Source: Polaribacter sp. WD7
Lineage (GTDB): Bacteria; Bacteroidota; Bacteroidia; Flavobacteriales; Flavobacteriaceae
Assembly: GCF_003335085.1 (NCBI RefSeq)
Contig: NZ_QPEJ01000018.1
Location: forward strand, 1-64,000
DNA length: 64,000 nucleotides
Direction: 5' to 3'
The number at the start of each line of letters is the position of its first letter. Within the stretch, counting starts at the first letter, position 1. The position numbers were made by a program, and so were the translations under genes. Positions 34,430-43,451 of this stretch are shown in pieces. The notes under the pieces are model-generated. The model did not search any database. It was not told where the DNA came from and saw only the letters and a program-made list of their open reading frames with translations.

Positions 34430-36202
34430 ATGATGAAGATGAAATTTTACATATCAATATTAATAACGCTACTTACAGTTTCGGTTTTTGCACAAGAAGC
34501 AAAACTTACTGCAAAAGTGAGCAAAAATAAATTGGGTGTAAATCAACGTTTACGAATTGAATTTTCTATCAATAAGCAAGGTGGAGATCATTTTTCTCCC
34601 CCAAATTTTACAAATTTTAAGGTTGTTGGGGGGCCAAGTCAGTCTATAAGTCAATCTTTGATTAATGGTAAAGCGAGCTTCAATCAATCGTACACCTATA
34701 TTATTCAACCCAAAAGAAAAGGAGAGCTTACCATTGGAGCTGCTAGCATAGAAATTGCAGGAAAAACTATCAAATCAGAACCTGTAAAAGTAATTGCTCT
34801 AGATGCTGTAGAATTGCCAAAAAATCCGAACGATCCCAATTATATTGCACAACAAAATATTCATTTGGTTGCAGAAGTTTCCAAGTCTAGTCCTTATGTG
34901 GGTGAAGGTATTTATGTTGAGTATAGATTATATGTTAGTGAAAATATTAGTGTTTACGATACCAGTGTAACTGAACCACCACAATACAACGGATTTTGGA
35001 ATCAAGATATTAAAATTAATGGTTTTCCTGTAAAAATGGGAAAATACAATGGAGAAGATTACAGGTATATTGTCTTGCAAAAGGCTTTACTAATTCCTAC
35101 AAAAACGGGTAAATTAGAAATTGACCCTATGAAAATGGATATTGTCATTGGGGTACCTACTGGAAGAGCCGATTTTTTTGGTAACGTTATTACTAGAAAC
35201 ATTAGAAAAGAGTTTGCATCGCCAAAAAAAATAATACAACCTAAACGTCTTCCTTTAGAAGGCAAACCAGAAAATTTTACGGGTGCTGTTGGTGATTTTA
35301 ATTTTGCAGTAACCCTTAGTAAAGACATCTTAAAGTCTAATGAAAGTTCTCAAATTAAACTTAGCGTAACTGGTAAAGGAAATTTAAAATTGTTTGAATT
35401 ACCAGAGGTAACAACACCTACTGAACTAGAAAAATATCAACCAGAAAGAAAAGAAAAAGTTCGTGTTACTTCTTCAGGTATCTCTGGCTCTGTAACAGAT
35501 ACATATACTGTTGTACCACAATACAAAGGTAAATATAAGATACCCAATGTAAACTTCTCTTATTTTAACCCGAAAGAAAAAAAATACTATACACTATCTT
35601 CTGAAGATTTGTATGTAGACGTAATTGAAGGCAAAGAATTGATAACCAACACAGAGAATACCAATACTGAAATACAAAAACAGACTGTAAAATTAACAGG
35701 AAAGAACTTTAGATATATACAAACTAAAAGTACTTTTGAGTCTTTAGAAAACAAAGACTTTTTTAAATCTGCTTTATTTTACATTCTGTTGTTTTTACCT
35801 TTAATAGCGATTCCTATAGGTGTAATTCTTGCAAAAAGAAGCGAAGCAAGAAGCAATGATATTGTTGGTAATAAACTAAGAAAAGCAGAAAAGTTAGCCA
35901 AAAAATACCTTTCTGAAGCTAAAAAGCAATTGGGTAATAAAGAGGCTTTTTACGAGGCTTTAGAACGTGCTTTACATAATTATTTAAAAGCAAAATTAGG
36001 GATAGAAACAGCAGACATTAGTAAAGAAAAAATTACTCAAATTTTACAAAGTAAAAATATAGATGATACTAGCATACAACAATTTATAGACGTTTTAAAA
36101 AGTTCTGATTTTGCAAGATACACGCCAATTACAAGTACAGAAATGGAAGCAGAATTTGAGCGCGCAAAACAAGTTATTGTCCAATTAGATAAACAATTAT
36201 AA
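34430..36202 (+). CDS. batD: BatD family protein
   Basis: A 590-residue exported protein with a signal peptide (TVSVFAQ), about three beta-sandwich modules (VSKNKLGVNQRLRIEFSINK; VAEVSKSSPYVGEGIYVEYR; LSKDILKSNESSQIKLSVTG), one membrane helix (about 451-467, ALFYILLFLPLIAIPIGVIL) and a cytoplasmic helical domain (EALERALHNYLKAKLGIETA). This is the standard BatD architecture. It lies 21 bp after batC and 2 bp before batE. The start among M1, M2 and M4 is uncertain by a few codons. Confidence 0.9.
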   Translation: MMKMKFYISILITLLTVSVFAQEAKLTAKVSKNKLGVNQRLRIEFSINKQGGDHFSPPNFTNFKVVGGPSQSISQSLINGKASFNQSYTYIIQPKRKGELTIGAASIEIAGKTIKSEPVKVIALDAVELPKNPNDPNYIAQQNIHLVAEVSKSSPYVGEGIYVEYRLYVSENISVYDTSVTEPPQYNGFWNQDIKINGFPVKMGKYNGEDYRYIVLQKALLIPTKTGKLEIDPMKMDIVIGVPTGRADFFGNVITRNIRKEFASPKKIIQPKRLPLEGKPENFTGAVGDFNFAVTLSKDILKSNESSQIKLSVTGKGNLKLFELPEVTTPTELEKYQPERKEKVRVTSSGISGSVTDTYTVVPQYKGKYKIPNVNFSYFNPKEKKYYTLSSEDLYVDVIEGKELITNTENTNTEIQKQTVKLTGKNFRYIQTKSTFESLENKDFFKSALFYILLFLPLIAIPIGVILAKRSEARSNDIVGNKLRKAEKLAKKYLSEAKKQLGNKEAFYEALERALHNYLKAKLGIETADISKEKITQILQSKNIDDTSIQQFIDVLKSSDFARYTPITSTEMEAEFERAKQVIVQLDKQL

Positions 36203-36204
36203 AG

Positions 36205-36957
36205 ATGAAAAAAATATTGTTTTTACTATTGATTACAGTTGCACAGTCACTTTTTTCACAAAGTGTAGATAGTTTATTTACAAGTGCTAATGAGTTGTAC
36301 AAAAATGGAAAATTTGAAGAAGCAATAGTACAATATAAGGCTATTGAAAGTAAAAAAGTAGCCTCTTCTGAATTATACTATAATTTAGGAAATTCATATT
36401 ATAAACTCAATAAAGTAGGGCCTTCTATTTATTATTATGAAAAAGCACTGCAATTGAATCCGCTAAATGAAGACGTTACAAACAACTTGGTATTTGCCAC
36501 ACGTTTGGCTCTAGATAATATTGAGGCATTACCTCAAACTATATTTCAAAAAATAAATACCAATTATTTACAAACGCTTTCCTATAATCAATGGGCAATT
36601 GTATCTATTCTATTTTCATTTTTAGCTGCTACACTTTTCTTATTGTACTATTTTTCATATTCATCATCTAAAAAAAGATTGTTTTTTATTACTAGTATCA
36701 TTTGTTTTTTAATATTGATTGGTTCAATTTTTATTACTTATAACCAATTCAGTTTTTCAAAAAACAATACAAAAGCAATTGTTTTTGCAGAGAAGACAGA
36801 GATAAGAAATGCACCAACATTAAATTCTGAAGAAATCTTTGTACTGCATGAAGGTACAAAAGTATTGGTTTTAGATGCTGTTGATAATTGGAAAAAAATA
36901 AAATTAGCAGACGGTAAATTAGGTTGGATTATTGCTTCTGAAATCAAAGAACTTTAG
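36205..36957 (+). CDS. batE: TPR and SH3 protein BatE
   Basis: A 250-residue protein: signal peptide (LFSQ), TPR repeats (ANELYKNGKFEEAIVQYKAI; YYNLGNSYYKLNKVGPSIYY), a pair of membrane helices (WAIVSILFSFLAATLFLLYY; LFFITSIICFLILIGSIFIT), and a C-terminal SH3-like domain (NAPTLNSEEIFVLHEGTKVL, then WKKIKLADGKLGWI). This is the usual BatE. It ends the operon; a hairpin with A/T-rich flanks lies 65 bp downstream. Confidence 0.9.
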   Translation: MKKILFLLLITVAQSLFSQSVDSLFTSANELYKNGKFEEAIVQYKAIESKKVASSELYYNLGNSYYKLNKVGPSIYYYEKALQLNPLNEDVTNNLVFATRLALDNIEALPQTIFQKINTNYLQTLSYNQWAIVSILFSFLAATLFLLYYFSYSSSKKRLFFITSIICFLILIGSIFITYNQFSFSKNNTKAIVFAEKTEIRNAPTLNSEEIFVLHEGTKVLVLDAVDNWKKIKLADGKLGWIIASEIKEL

Positions 36958-37021
36958 TGCTGTCTTAATTCTTGTAAACTTATATTCTAAAAATAGCAGA
37001 AAATTAATTTTTAATTCTATT

Positions 37022-37068
37022 TTTAAACCATCTTATAAAATCTTTTTTCGTTTTATAAGAGGTTTAAA
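37022..37068. terminator. Hairpin after the bat operon
   Basis: TTTAAACC (37022-37029) and TCTTATAAAA (37031-37040) pair with TTTTATAAGA (37051-37060) and GGTTTAAA (37061-37068), with one bulged A and loop TCTTTTTTCG. A strong AT-rich stem downstream of batE and 75 bp before the SulP gene. It lacks a distinct T run, so termination is only likely. Confidence 0.45.
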
Positions 37069-37142
37069 TTCAATTGTTTAAAAAATAAACGTTTGGCAAT
37101 TTTTAGATTGCTAGCTCGTTTTGATGCTTTTAAGTATAAAAA

Positions 37143-38693
37143 ATGAAGTCTTCTAATATACCTAAAAAGGGATTTGCTGCATTAAAATCTCATTTCAAAT
37201 CAGATATTATCTCAGGTTTTAGTGTTTCTCTAATTGCTTTGCCATTGTGTTTAGGTATTGCAATTGCTTCTGGAGTGCCACCTCTAGCAGGTTTGGTAAC
37301 TGCAATTGTAGGCGGTATTTTTGCTTCTAGAATTTCTGGCACTTTTGTAACTATTAGTGGTCCTGCAGCTGGTTTAATTGTTATCTCTTTAGGTGCTGTT
37401 GAAAGTTTAGGATATTCAAATGCTTTGGGTGCAATTTTTGTAGCTGGTTTGTTTGTAGCCGCTTTTGGTTTTTTGAAAGTTGGTAAAATAGGAGACTATT
37501 TTCCTTTACCTGCTGTACACGGAATGTTAGCTGCAATTGGCGTCATTATTATTGTAAAGCAATTGTTTCCTGCATTAGGAATTTCATTTGTAAAAGGAAG
37601 TATCTTTTCTTTGCTACTACAGCTGCCACAGAAATTAACAGAAACAAATCTCGAATGTTTGTTCATTGCTATAGGCACAATTATCATTTTAATAGTTCAT
37701 CCAAAAGTAAAAGTGAAATGGTTTCAAGCAATACCTGCTCCGCTTTGGGTTCTCATTTTTTCAATTTCTACAGCTGCAATTATTGGTACAGAACATTTGA
37801 GCATGGTAGATATGCCAGACGATTTATTTGGTAATGAGGGGTTTCAATTTCCTTCTTTTAGCAAAATTGCTTCATCTGCATTTTGGGTAGCTGTAATCGG
37901 TTTTGCTTTGGTATCTGGTATAGAAAGCTTATTGAGTGCCAAAGCCGTAGACACCTTAGATCCTTACAAAAGAGAGTCTAATTTAGATAGAGATCTAGTT
38001 GCTATGGGACTAGGTTCTTCTGTAGCGTCTTTAATTGGAGGTTTACCTATGATTTCTGAAATTGTACGTTCTTCTGCTAATATTTCTTACGGAGCAAAAA
38101 CACAGTGGGCAAATTTTTATCATGGTCTATTTTTACTCATTTATCTTTTTATCGGTGTTGTAATTATAGAAATGATTCCTATTTCTGCTTTATCTGCTAT
38201 GTTGGTATTTACTGGTTTTAAATTGGCGTCTCCAAAAGAATTTAAAGAGATGTACAACATTGGAAAAATTCAATTTCTAGTATTTATCATTACGCTTATT
38301 TCAGTTTTAGCTACAGATTTAATAGTTGGTATTGCTATTGGTATAGTAGCTAATTATGTTTTTTCAATACTAAATGGTGCAAAACTAAACGAGTTTTTTC
38401 AATCAAAATTAAGCATTGCTCAAAACGATACAGAAACCGTGATTAACTTAGAAGGGTCTCAAACTTTTTCAAATTATTTGTCTTTAAAAAAACAGATAGA
38501 TAGTATGCCTAAAACTTGTAAAAAAATTAGTATCAATTTTAAACAAACTACCTTTGTTGGACATACCGTAGTTAAACATTTGAAAGCTTTACAGAACAGA
38601 AAAGACCAACAAGGTATTGTTTTAGAAATTTTACATCTAGAAGATTTACAGGCACTATCTCATCATCCTTTAGCAGATAGAGTTCAAAAATAA
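37143..38693 (+). CDS. SulP family anion transporter (bicarbonate/sulfate type)
   Basis: A 516-residue membrane transporter with about 11-13 helices (opening SGFSVSLIALPLCLGIAIAS; conserved VTISGPAAGLIVI; GLPMISEIVRSSANI) and a C-terminal STAS domain from about residue 430 (TVINLEGSQTFSNYLSLKKQ). SulP proteins move sulfate, bicarbonate (BicA) or other anions. The adjacent SbtA-type gene and the LysR regulator favour bicarbonate here, by context. It is convergent with sbtA: its stop ends at 38693 and the sbtA stop begins at 38694. Confidence 0.85.
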   Translation: MKSSNIPKKGFAALKSHFKSDIISGFSVSLIALPLCLGIAIASGVPPLAGLVTAIVGGIFASRISGTFVTISGPAAGLIVISLGAVESLGYSNALGAIFVAGLFVAAFGFLKVGKIGDYFPLPAVHGMLAAIGVIIIVKQLFPALGISFVKGSIFSLLLQLPQKLTETNLECLFIAIGTIIILIVHPKVKVKWFQAIPAPLWVLIFSISTAAIIGTEHLSMVDMPDDLFGNEGFQFPSFSKIASSAFWVAVIGFALVSGIESLLSAKAVDTLDPYKRESNLDRDLVAMGLGSSVASLIGGLPMISEIVRSSANISYGAKTQWANFYHGLFLLIYLFIGVVIIEMIPISALSAMLVFTGFKLASPKEFKEMYNIGKIQFLVFIITLISVLATDLIVGIAIGIVANYVFSILNGAKLNEFFQSKLSIAQNDTETVINLEGSQTFSNYLSLKKQIDSMPKTCKKISINFKQTTFVGHTVVKHLKALQNRKDQQGIVLEILHLEDLQALSHHPLADRVQK

Positions 38694-39656
38694 TTAGAAC
38701 ATCTGAATTACTGCATAGTAAATAGGCATTCCTAAAGTTATATTAAAAGGAAATGTAATTCCTAATGCCATAGGTATATAAATACCTGCATCTGCTCTGG
38801 GTTCTGCCAATTTCATGGTGGCTGGTACTGCAATATAAGATGCTCCTGCCCCAAGAATTGCAAATAACAATCTATTTCCATCACTTTCAGTTACAAAACC
38901 ACTTAAATATGCAACAATAATTCCGTTTAATAAAGGCACTACAATACCAAATACGAATAAAAATATTCCGTGCTTTTTAAATCCTTTAATTCTGCTTGCA
39001 GTTACCATTCCCATTTCTAAAAGAAATAATGATAAAAATCCTTTAAAAATATCCGTTGTAAAAGGTTCTATACCCCTAGCTTGACTTGCATCTGCTATTA
39101 AACCAATTACCAAACTACCCACTAGCATTAATACGCTACCTCCTGTAAAAGAATGCGCTACTAGTTTAGGAATGGATTTATTTTGTTTCTTAGATCTATC
39201 AAAAAGTACAATTAAAACTACACCTACTATTATTGCTGGAGATTCCATAATTGCCATAATAGCAACCATATGCCCTCCAAAAGAAATACCCTGATTTTCT
39301 AAAAAAGACACCGCTGTTACAAAAGTTACGGCACTTACAGATCCGTAAGCTGCTGCAATAGCACCTGCATTTGGTACACCTACTTTTTTTCTTAATGCAA
39401 AAAAAGTATAAACGGGTACAATTGTAGACAGTAAAATTGCAAATGCTATAGAGTAGAGAATTTCAGCATCAAAACTACTATGAGATAATTCTTGACCTCC
39501 TTTAAATCCTATTGCAAATAATAAGTATAATGATATAAATTTAGAGGAGGACTCAGGAATTTTTAAATCACTTTTTAAGGTTGTAGCAATAATTCCAAGT
39601 ACAAAAAATAGGAGTACTGGGTTTGTTAAATTACTAATTAATACATCTATGTTCAT
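38694..39656 (-). CDS. sbtA: Sodium-dependent bicarbonate transporter SbtA family
   Basis: A 320-residue permease with about 10 helices, matching SbtA: opening NPVLLFFVLGIIATTLKSDL, then the conserved LYLLFAIGFKGGQELS, AYGSVSAVTFVTAVSFLE and ILGAGASYIAVPATMKL. SbtA drives sodium-coupled bicarbonate uptake in cyanobacteria. No SbtB (PII-like) gene is beside it, and no carboxysome is expected in this phylum, so it likely feeds anaplerotic carboxylation. It is divergent from a LysR regulator, with a TATATG-N8-CATATA palindrome in the shared 86-bp region. Confidence 0.9.
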   Translation of the reverse strand: MNIDVLISNLTNPVLLFFVLGIIATTLKSDLKIPESSSKFISLYLLFAIGFKGGQELSHSSFDAEILYSIAFAILLSTIVPVYTFFALRKKVGVPNAGAIAAAYGSVSAVTFVTAVSFLENQGISFGGHMVAIMAIMESPAIIVGVVLIVLFDRSKKQNKSIPKLVAHSFTGGSVLMLVGSLVIGLIADASQARGIEPFTTDIFKGFLSLFLLEMGMVTASRIKGFKKHGIFLFVFGIVVPLLNGIIVAYLSGFVTESDGNRLLFAILGAGASYIAVPATMKLAEPRADAGIYIPMALGITFPFNITLGMPIYYAVIQMF

Positions 39657-39682
39657 TATATTAAGTTTTGTTGCTGCAAAGC

Positions 39683-39702
39683 TATATGCAATAATTCATA
39701 TA
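39683..39702. promoter_or_regulatory. Candidate LysR operator between sbtA and lysR
   Basis: The palindrome TATATG-N8-CATATA (39683-39688 and 39697-39702) lies in the middle of the 86-bp divergent region, 26 bp from the sbtA start and 40 bp from the lysR start. LysR-type regulators favour such dyads with an AT-rich centre. It is a candidate only. Confidence 0.4.
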
Positions 39703-39742
39703 TTTTTATTTAAATTTGTTATACGATACATTAATTTTTTTT

Positions 39743-40678
39743 ATGAATTTTACATTACATCAACTAAAAGTATTTACCACTATTGTAGAAAATAGCAGTA
39801 TAACTAAGGCTGCTGTAGAGTTGAACATGACGCAACCTGCAGCATCAATTCAACTTAAAAATTTTCAAGATCAATTTGACATTTCACTTTCTGAAGTCGT
39901 AGGAAGACAATTTTATGTAACGGATTTTGGAAAAGAAATTTATCAAATTGCCCGTGATATTTTAAACAAAACTGAAGAAATTCAATACAAAACAGAAGCT
40001 TTTAAAGGATTGCTTTCTGGCAAACTCAAAATATCTGTAGTATCTACAGGCAATTATGTAATGCCTTTCTTTTTAAATGGTTTTTTAAAACAACATCGTA
40101 ATGTTGAATTGGTTATGGATGTTTCTAACAAAACACAAGTAATTAGAGACTTGGAGCAAAACTTAGTAGACTTTTCCCTGGTAACCGTAAGTCCTAGTCA
40201 TTTAGATCTTAAAGAACATCCTATTATGGAGAACCAATTGGTTTTGGTAGCTTCTAAAGACAATCAACTTACAGACAAAGAAAAAAGAGATTCTATTTTT
40301 AATTCTATTCCACTAATTTATAGAGAAGAAGGCTCAGGAACAAGACATACCATGCAACAGTTTTTTAGAAAAGCAAAAATATCACCCAAAATAAAACTAG
40401 AATTAACTTCTAATGAAGCCATTAAACAAGCTGTTATTGCAGATATTGGTGTTTCTATTGTTTCTTTGTTAAGTATTAAAAATGAGTTATTGCAGAATGA
40501 ATTAAAAGTAATTCCTGTTCAAGGTTTACCTTTAAAATCTCAATGGAAACTTATTTATTTAAAAAAGAAAAAGCTTTCGCCAGTAGCAAAAACTTTTTTA
40601 GAGTACGTTGAGTCTGAAAAAGAAACTGTTTTTAACAATTACTTCAATTGGTTAAAAAGCGTGGTTACTTCTTCTTAA
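39743..40678 (+). CDS. LysR family regulator (CmpR/CcmR-like)
   Basis: About 311 residues from the ATG at 39743 (MNFTLHQLKVF). The N-terminal winged helix (VFTTIVENSSITKAAVELNM, then TQPAASIQLKNFQDQF) is followed by a periplasmic-binding-protein-like effector domain (LSGKLKISVVSTGNYVMPFF, YREEGSGTRHTMQQFF). The order resembles CbbR/CmpR regulators, which sense carbon metabolites. It is divergent from sbtA and likely controls it, and possibly the SulP gene. It overlaps the following convergent gene by 14 bp at its stop. Confidence 0.85.
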   Translation: MNFTLHQLKVFTTIVENSSITKAAVELNMTQPAASIQLKNFQDQFDISLSEVVGRQFYVTDFGKEIYQIARDILNKTEEIQYKTEAFKGLLSGKLKISVVSTGNYVMPFFLNGFLKQHRNVELVMDVSNKTQVIRDLEQNLVDFSLVTVSPSHLDLKEHPIMENQLVLVASKDNQLTDKEKRDSIFNSIPLIYREEGSGTRHTMQQFFRKAKISPKIKLELTSNEAIKQAVIADIGVSIVSLLSIKNELLQNELKVIPVQGLPLKSQWKLIYLKKKKLSPVAKTFLEYVESEKETVFNNYFNWLKSVVTSS

Positions 40679-41045
40679 CCTTTGTCATTCTTCCTTCCCA
40701 AGATCTTCCACCTAAAGAAGAAGTATAATATACCTTCTTACCACTAACCTTATCTACTACAATGTGCATTTTTGTACCCATTTTAAAAGGAAAATTAGGC
40801 AAATTACATTCTCTTATAATTAAGTAGTATTCGCAATTAGTTACCCATTCTATATCAGACTTTATGTAATGTTCTTTATCATTATGATATTCTACGTGCT
40901 TGTTTTCTTTAAAAATTACTAATACATCTTTCTTTGAATTTCTATAGGTAAATGTGTTATTCTTTAGAATAAAACATTTGTCAGCAGTAAAAGACATTAA
41001 CATCATTACCCCTAGTAATGTTAATATTTTAAAACTTTTTTTCAT
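40665..41045 (-). CDS. Hypothetical exported protein
   Basis: A 126-residue protein starting MKKSFKILTLLGVMMLMSFT with a signal peptide ending near TAD. The mature part has a beta-rich, lysine- and tyrosine-rich character with three cysteines (CFILKN, CEYYLIIREC) and the core DIEWVTNCEYYLIIREC. No known family. Between it and the cvpA gene is 49 bp; both read on the minus strand. The start at 41045 was preferred over an ATG nine codons upstream that interrupts the signal. Confidence 0.65.
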   Translation of the reverse strand: MKKSFKILTLLGVMMLMSFTADKCFILKNNTFTYRNSKKDVLVIFKENKHVEYHNDKEHYIKSDIEWVTNCEYYLIIRECNLPNFPFKMGTKMHIVVDKVSGKKVYYTSSLGGRSWEGRMTKVKKK

Positions 41046-41094
41046 TTTATATGGTTTGTTTAACGGCAGCAATTTACAAAAAAGTTGCCTGATT

Positions 41095-41610
41095 TTATAC
41101 GATTTCAGCAGGGGTTTTTACCTGTTTTTCTTTCTTTATTATTGAAGGAAAGATAGCAGGTACTATTTGTTTTACAGGGGAATATAAAATGGATTCTTCT
41201 AGCGTTTCTTTTTCTATTAAGGGAATTGTATCATTCATTTTACCAAAAAAAATAAAGATAACACTCAAAATTAAAGCAATTTTAAGAGCTCCAAAAGCAC
41301 CTCCTAAAATCTTATTTAAAATACCTAATGCAGCAAAGTTTGCCAATTTAGTTAAAACTTTACCAAGTAACGCTATCAAAAGAATAATAATAACAAAAGT
41401 TATAGCAAAAGCTGTTAATGCTATATATTCTGGTTTCCAAGATACGGATTCTTTTAGAAAATCTGACACATAATATGAAAAATGAATAGCACCATATACA
41501 CCACCAACCAAAGCTACCAAAGATGCTACCTCTACAAATAAGCCTTTCATAAGCCCTCTTACAAAGCCAAAAAGTAGTAAAGCTGCTATAACTATATCAA
41601 ATATATTCAT
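41095..41610 (-). CDS. CvpA family membrane protein
   Basis: A 171-residue protein with about four membrane helices (IVIAALLLFGFVRGLMKG; VASLVALVGGVYGAIHFS; IALTAFAITFVIIILLIALL; GALKIALILSVIFIFFG). The N-terminal GFVRGLMKGLF and central GILNKILGGAFGALK match CvpA, named for colicin V production but widespread and of uncertain function. It is divergent from a small conserved hypothetical gene. Confidence 0.85.
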   Translation of the reverse strand: MNIFDIVIAALLLFGFVRGLMKGLFVEVASLVALVGGVYGAIHFSYYVSDFLKESVSWKPEYIALTAFAITFVIIILLIALLGKVLTKLANFAALGILNKILGGAFGALKIALILSVIFIFFGKMNDTIPLIEKETLEESILYSPVKQIVPAIFPSIIKKEKQVKTPAEIV

Positions 41611-41690
41611 CTATATTATTTGGTCAAACCTACATCTTTTTTTTAAAATTTAAAAATGTGAGTTGTATATTTACCTCTTAAACAAGGAGT

Positions 41691-42047
41691 ATGCCAGAGA
41701 TAAAATCACTTAAAGAAAAATGGAATGTTTTGTTAGCAAAACTAACACTTCAATTTGCAGATGGTGATATGCTTAATATAGACGCAATTATTTATTTAGT
41801 AGGTGTACAAGAGTTAGGGCAAGGTCATAGAACTTTTAAAAAAGATGAAAAAGTAAACCTAATGCACATTGCTATTTGCAAACTACTTGAGCCATACGGA
41901 TATTATGAATTTGATTTTTTTGATGACGATGGTTGGCCTCACTACAAAACTATTACAACGTTACCCAATTTGAAACCTGGTGAACAGACTATCTTGATGA
42001 AAGAAGCCATTGTAAATTACTTTGAAAAACTATCTTATCTAGATTAA
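41691..42047 (+). CDS. Conserved hypothetical protein
   Basis: A 118-residue soluble protein without signal or membrane segment. It has ALTLQ-like helices (LLAKLTLQFADGDMLNIDAI), a central VGVQELGQGHRTFKKDEKVN, and an acidic/aromatic loop (YYEFDFFDDDGWPHYKTI). I recall related proteins in many Flavobacteriia but no functional name. It stands as a single gene divergent from cvpA and 42 bp before a TlpA-like gene. Confidence 0.65.
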   Translation: MPEIKSLKEKWNVLLAKLTLQFADGDMLNIDAIIYLVGVQELGQGHRTFKKDEKVNLMHIAICKLLEPYGYYEFDFFDDDGWPHYKTITTLPNLKPGEQTILMKEAIVNYFEKLSYLD

Positions 42048-42089
42048 ATTTTGGTATACTTATTGACTACCTAACTTAAAAATATAAGA

Positions 42090-43451
42090 ATGAAAAACAT
42101 ACTCTCTTTTTTGGTGTTGTTCAGTTTTAGCTGTTTTGCACAATATACTGTGCAAGGTACCATGACAAAAACTTTAGAAAGCGATTGGGTTATATTATAC
42201 AAAATTGAAGGTGCAAAACAGAAATTTGTGCAAAACACTAAAATAACCATAGATTCTATTTTAGTTGAAGGTAATAAACAAGCTGTTGGTAATTTTAGTT
42301 TTACTTTACCAAAAGATACTAAGATTGGTGCATACAGAGTAACTTATCAGTTAGAAAGTTCTGGTTTCGTAGATTTTATATTTAACAAAGAAGATGTTCG
42401 TTTTGGATTTCATCCAGAATACCCAAACCAATCTGTTCAATTTTATGAATCTAAAGAAAATATCTTTTATAAAAATTATTTAGATGCTATTGCAGTTGCT
42501 CAGCAAAGTATAGATTCCGTTCAAATTGCTTCTCTCAGAAATCCTGATTTAAATTTAACCTCTACATATAAAGATGCACTTTTAAAAGCAGATAATATTC
42601 AAGAAAGTTTTTTAGAAGATGCCAAAGATTTATACATAAAACCTTTTATAAAAGCCTCTTTTAGAAGTAATTCTCAAAAACTTATTTTATCTGCCCAACA
42701 ATACATGTCTAACTTGGTTAACACTTTTTTTGATAAAATAGATTTTAATGATAAAACGCTTTTAAATTCTTCTTTTTTAGTAGATAGAATTACAGATTAC
42801 GTTTTTTATATCAATTATTCTGATGATACTGAGGTACAAGAAAGACTATTTAAAGAATCCGTTGATACCGTAATGTCTAAAATTAATGAAGTAATCTTTA
42901 AAAAAGATATAATAGAATTTTTAGTTGGCGAATTTGAAAAGACTAAAAACGTATCTCTAATTGATTATTTGTTTGAAAACTATTATGATAAACTTCCTGA
43001 AGGTGTTCAGAATAAAAAATATAAAACTGAAAAGTTAGCACTTTTTATGGCAGAAGTTGGTAGAACTGCTCCTGATTTTACTTGGAAAGAGGCTAATAAG
43101 GTTTTTTCATTATCAACTTTAAATGAAGCAGATACTTACGTTTTGGTTTTTTGGAGTACTAGTTGTTCTCATTGCCTTAGAGAAATACCTCAGTTACATA
43201 AATATTTACAAGAAAATAATGCTATAAAAGTTGTTGCTTTTTCTTTAGAAAATGATGATTTTGGTTGGAAAAACTACATACCAAACTTACCGAATTGGCA
43301 TCATGTTTTAGGTCTCAACAAATGGGAAAATAAAATAGCTAGAACGTATAATATTATGGCTACACCTACCTATTTTATTCTAAATACCAACAAGAAAATT
43401 ATTGCCAAACCAGATACTATAAAAGATGTAAAAGCATTCTTAGAATTATAG
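42090..43451 (+). CDS. TlpA-like thiol-disulfide oxidoreductase
   Basis: A 453-residue exported protein: signal peptide (SFSCFAQ), a beta-rich DUF4369-type N-terminal domain (about 20-110), a long helical middle, and a thioredoxin-fold domain (about 322-453) with the redox pair CSHC (Cys359, Cys362) in FWSTSCSHCLREIP and the cis-proline in MATPTYF. The middle region suggests a Bacteroidota subfamily acting on periplasmic disulfides, perhaps for cytochrome c or surface protein maturation. Its 3' end overlaps the convergent eamA gene by 6 bp. Confidence 0.85.
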   Translation: MKNILSFLVLFSFSCFAQYTVQGTMTKTLESDWVILYKIEGAKQKFVQNTKITIDSILVEGNKQAVGNFSFTLPKDTKIGAYRVTYQLESSGFVDFIFNKEDVRFGFHPEYPNQSVQFYESKENIFYKNYLDAIAVAQQSIDSVQIASLRNPDLNLTSTYKDALLKADNIQESFLEDAKDLYIKPFIKASFRSNSQKLILSAQQYMSNLVNTFFDKIDFNDKTLLNSSFLVDRITDYVFYINYSDDTEVQERLFKESVDTVMSKINEVIFKKDIIEFLVGEFEKTKNVSLIDYLFENYYDKLPEGVQNKKYKTEKLALFMAEVGRTAPDFTWKEANKVFSLSTLNEADTYVLVFWSTSCSHCLREIPQLHKYLQENNAIKVVAFSLENDDFGWKNYIPNLPNWHHVLGLNKWENKIARTYNIMATPTYFILNTNKKIIAKPDTIKDVKAFLEL

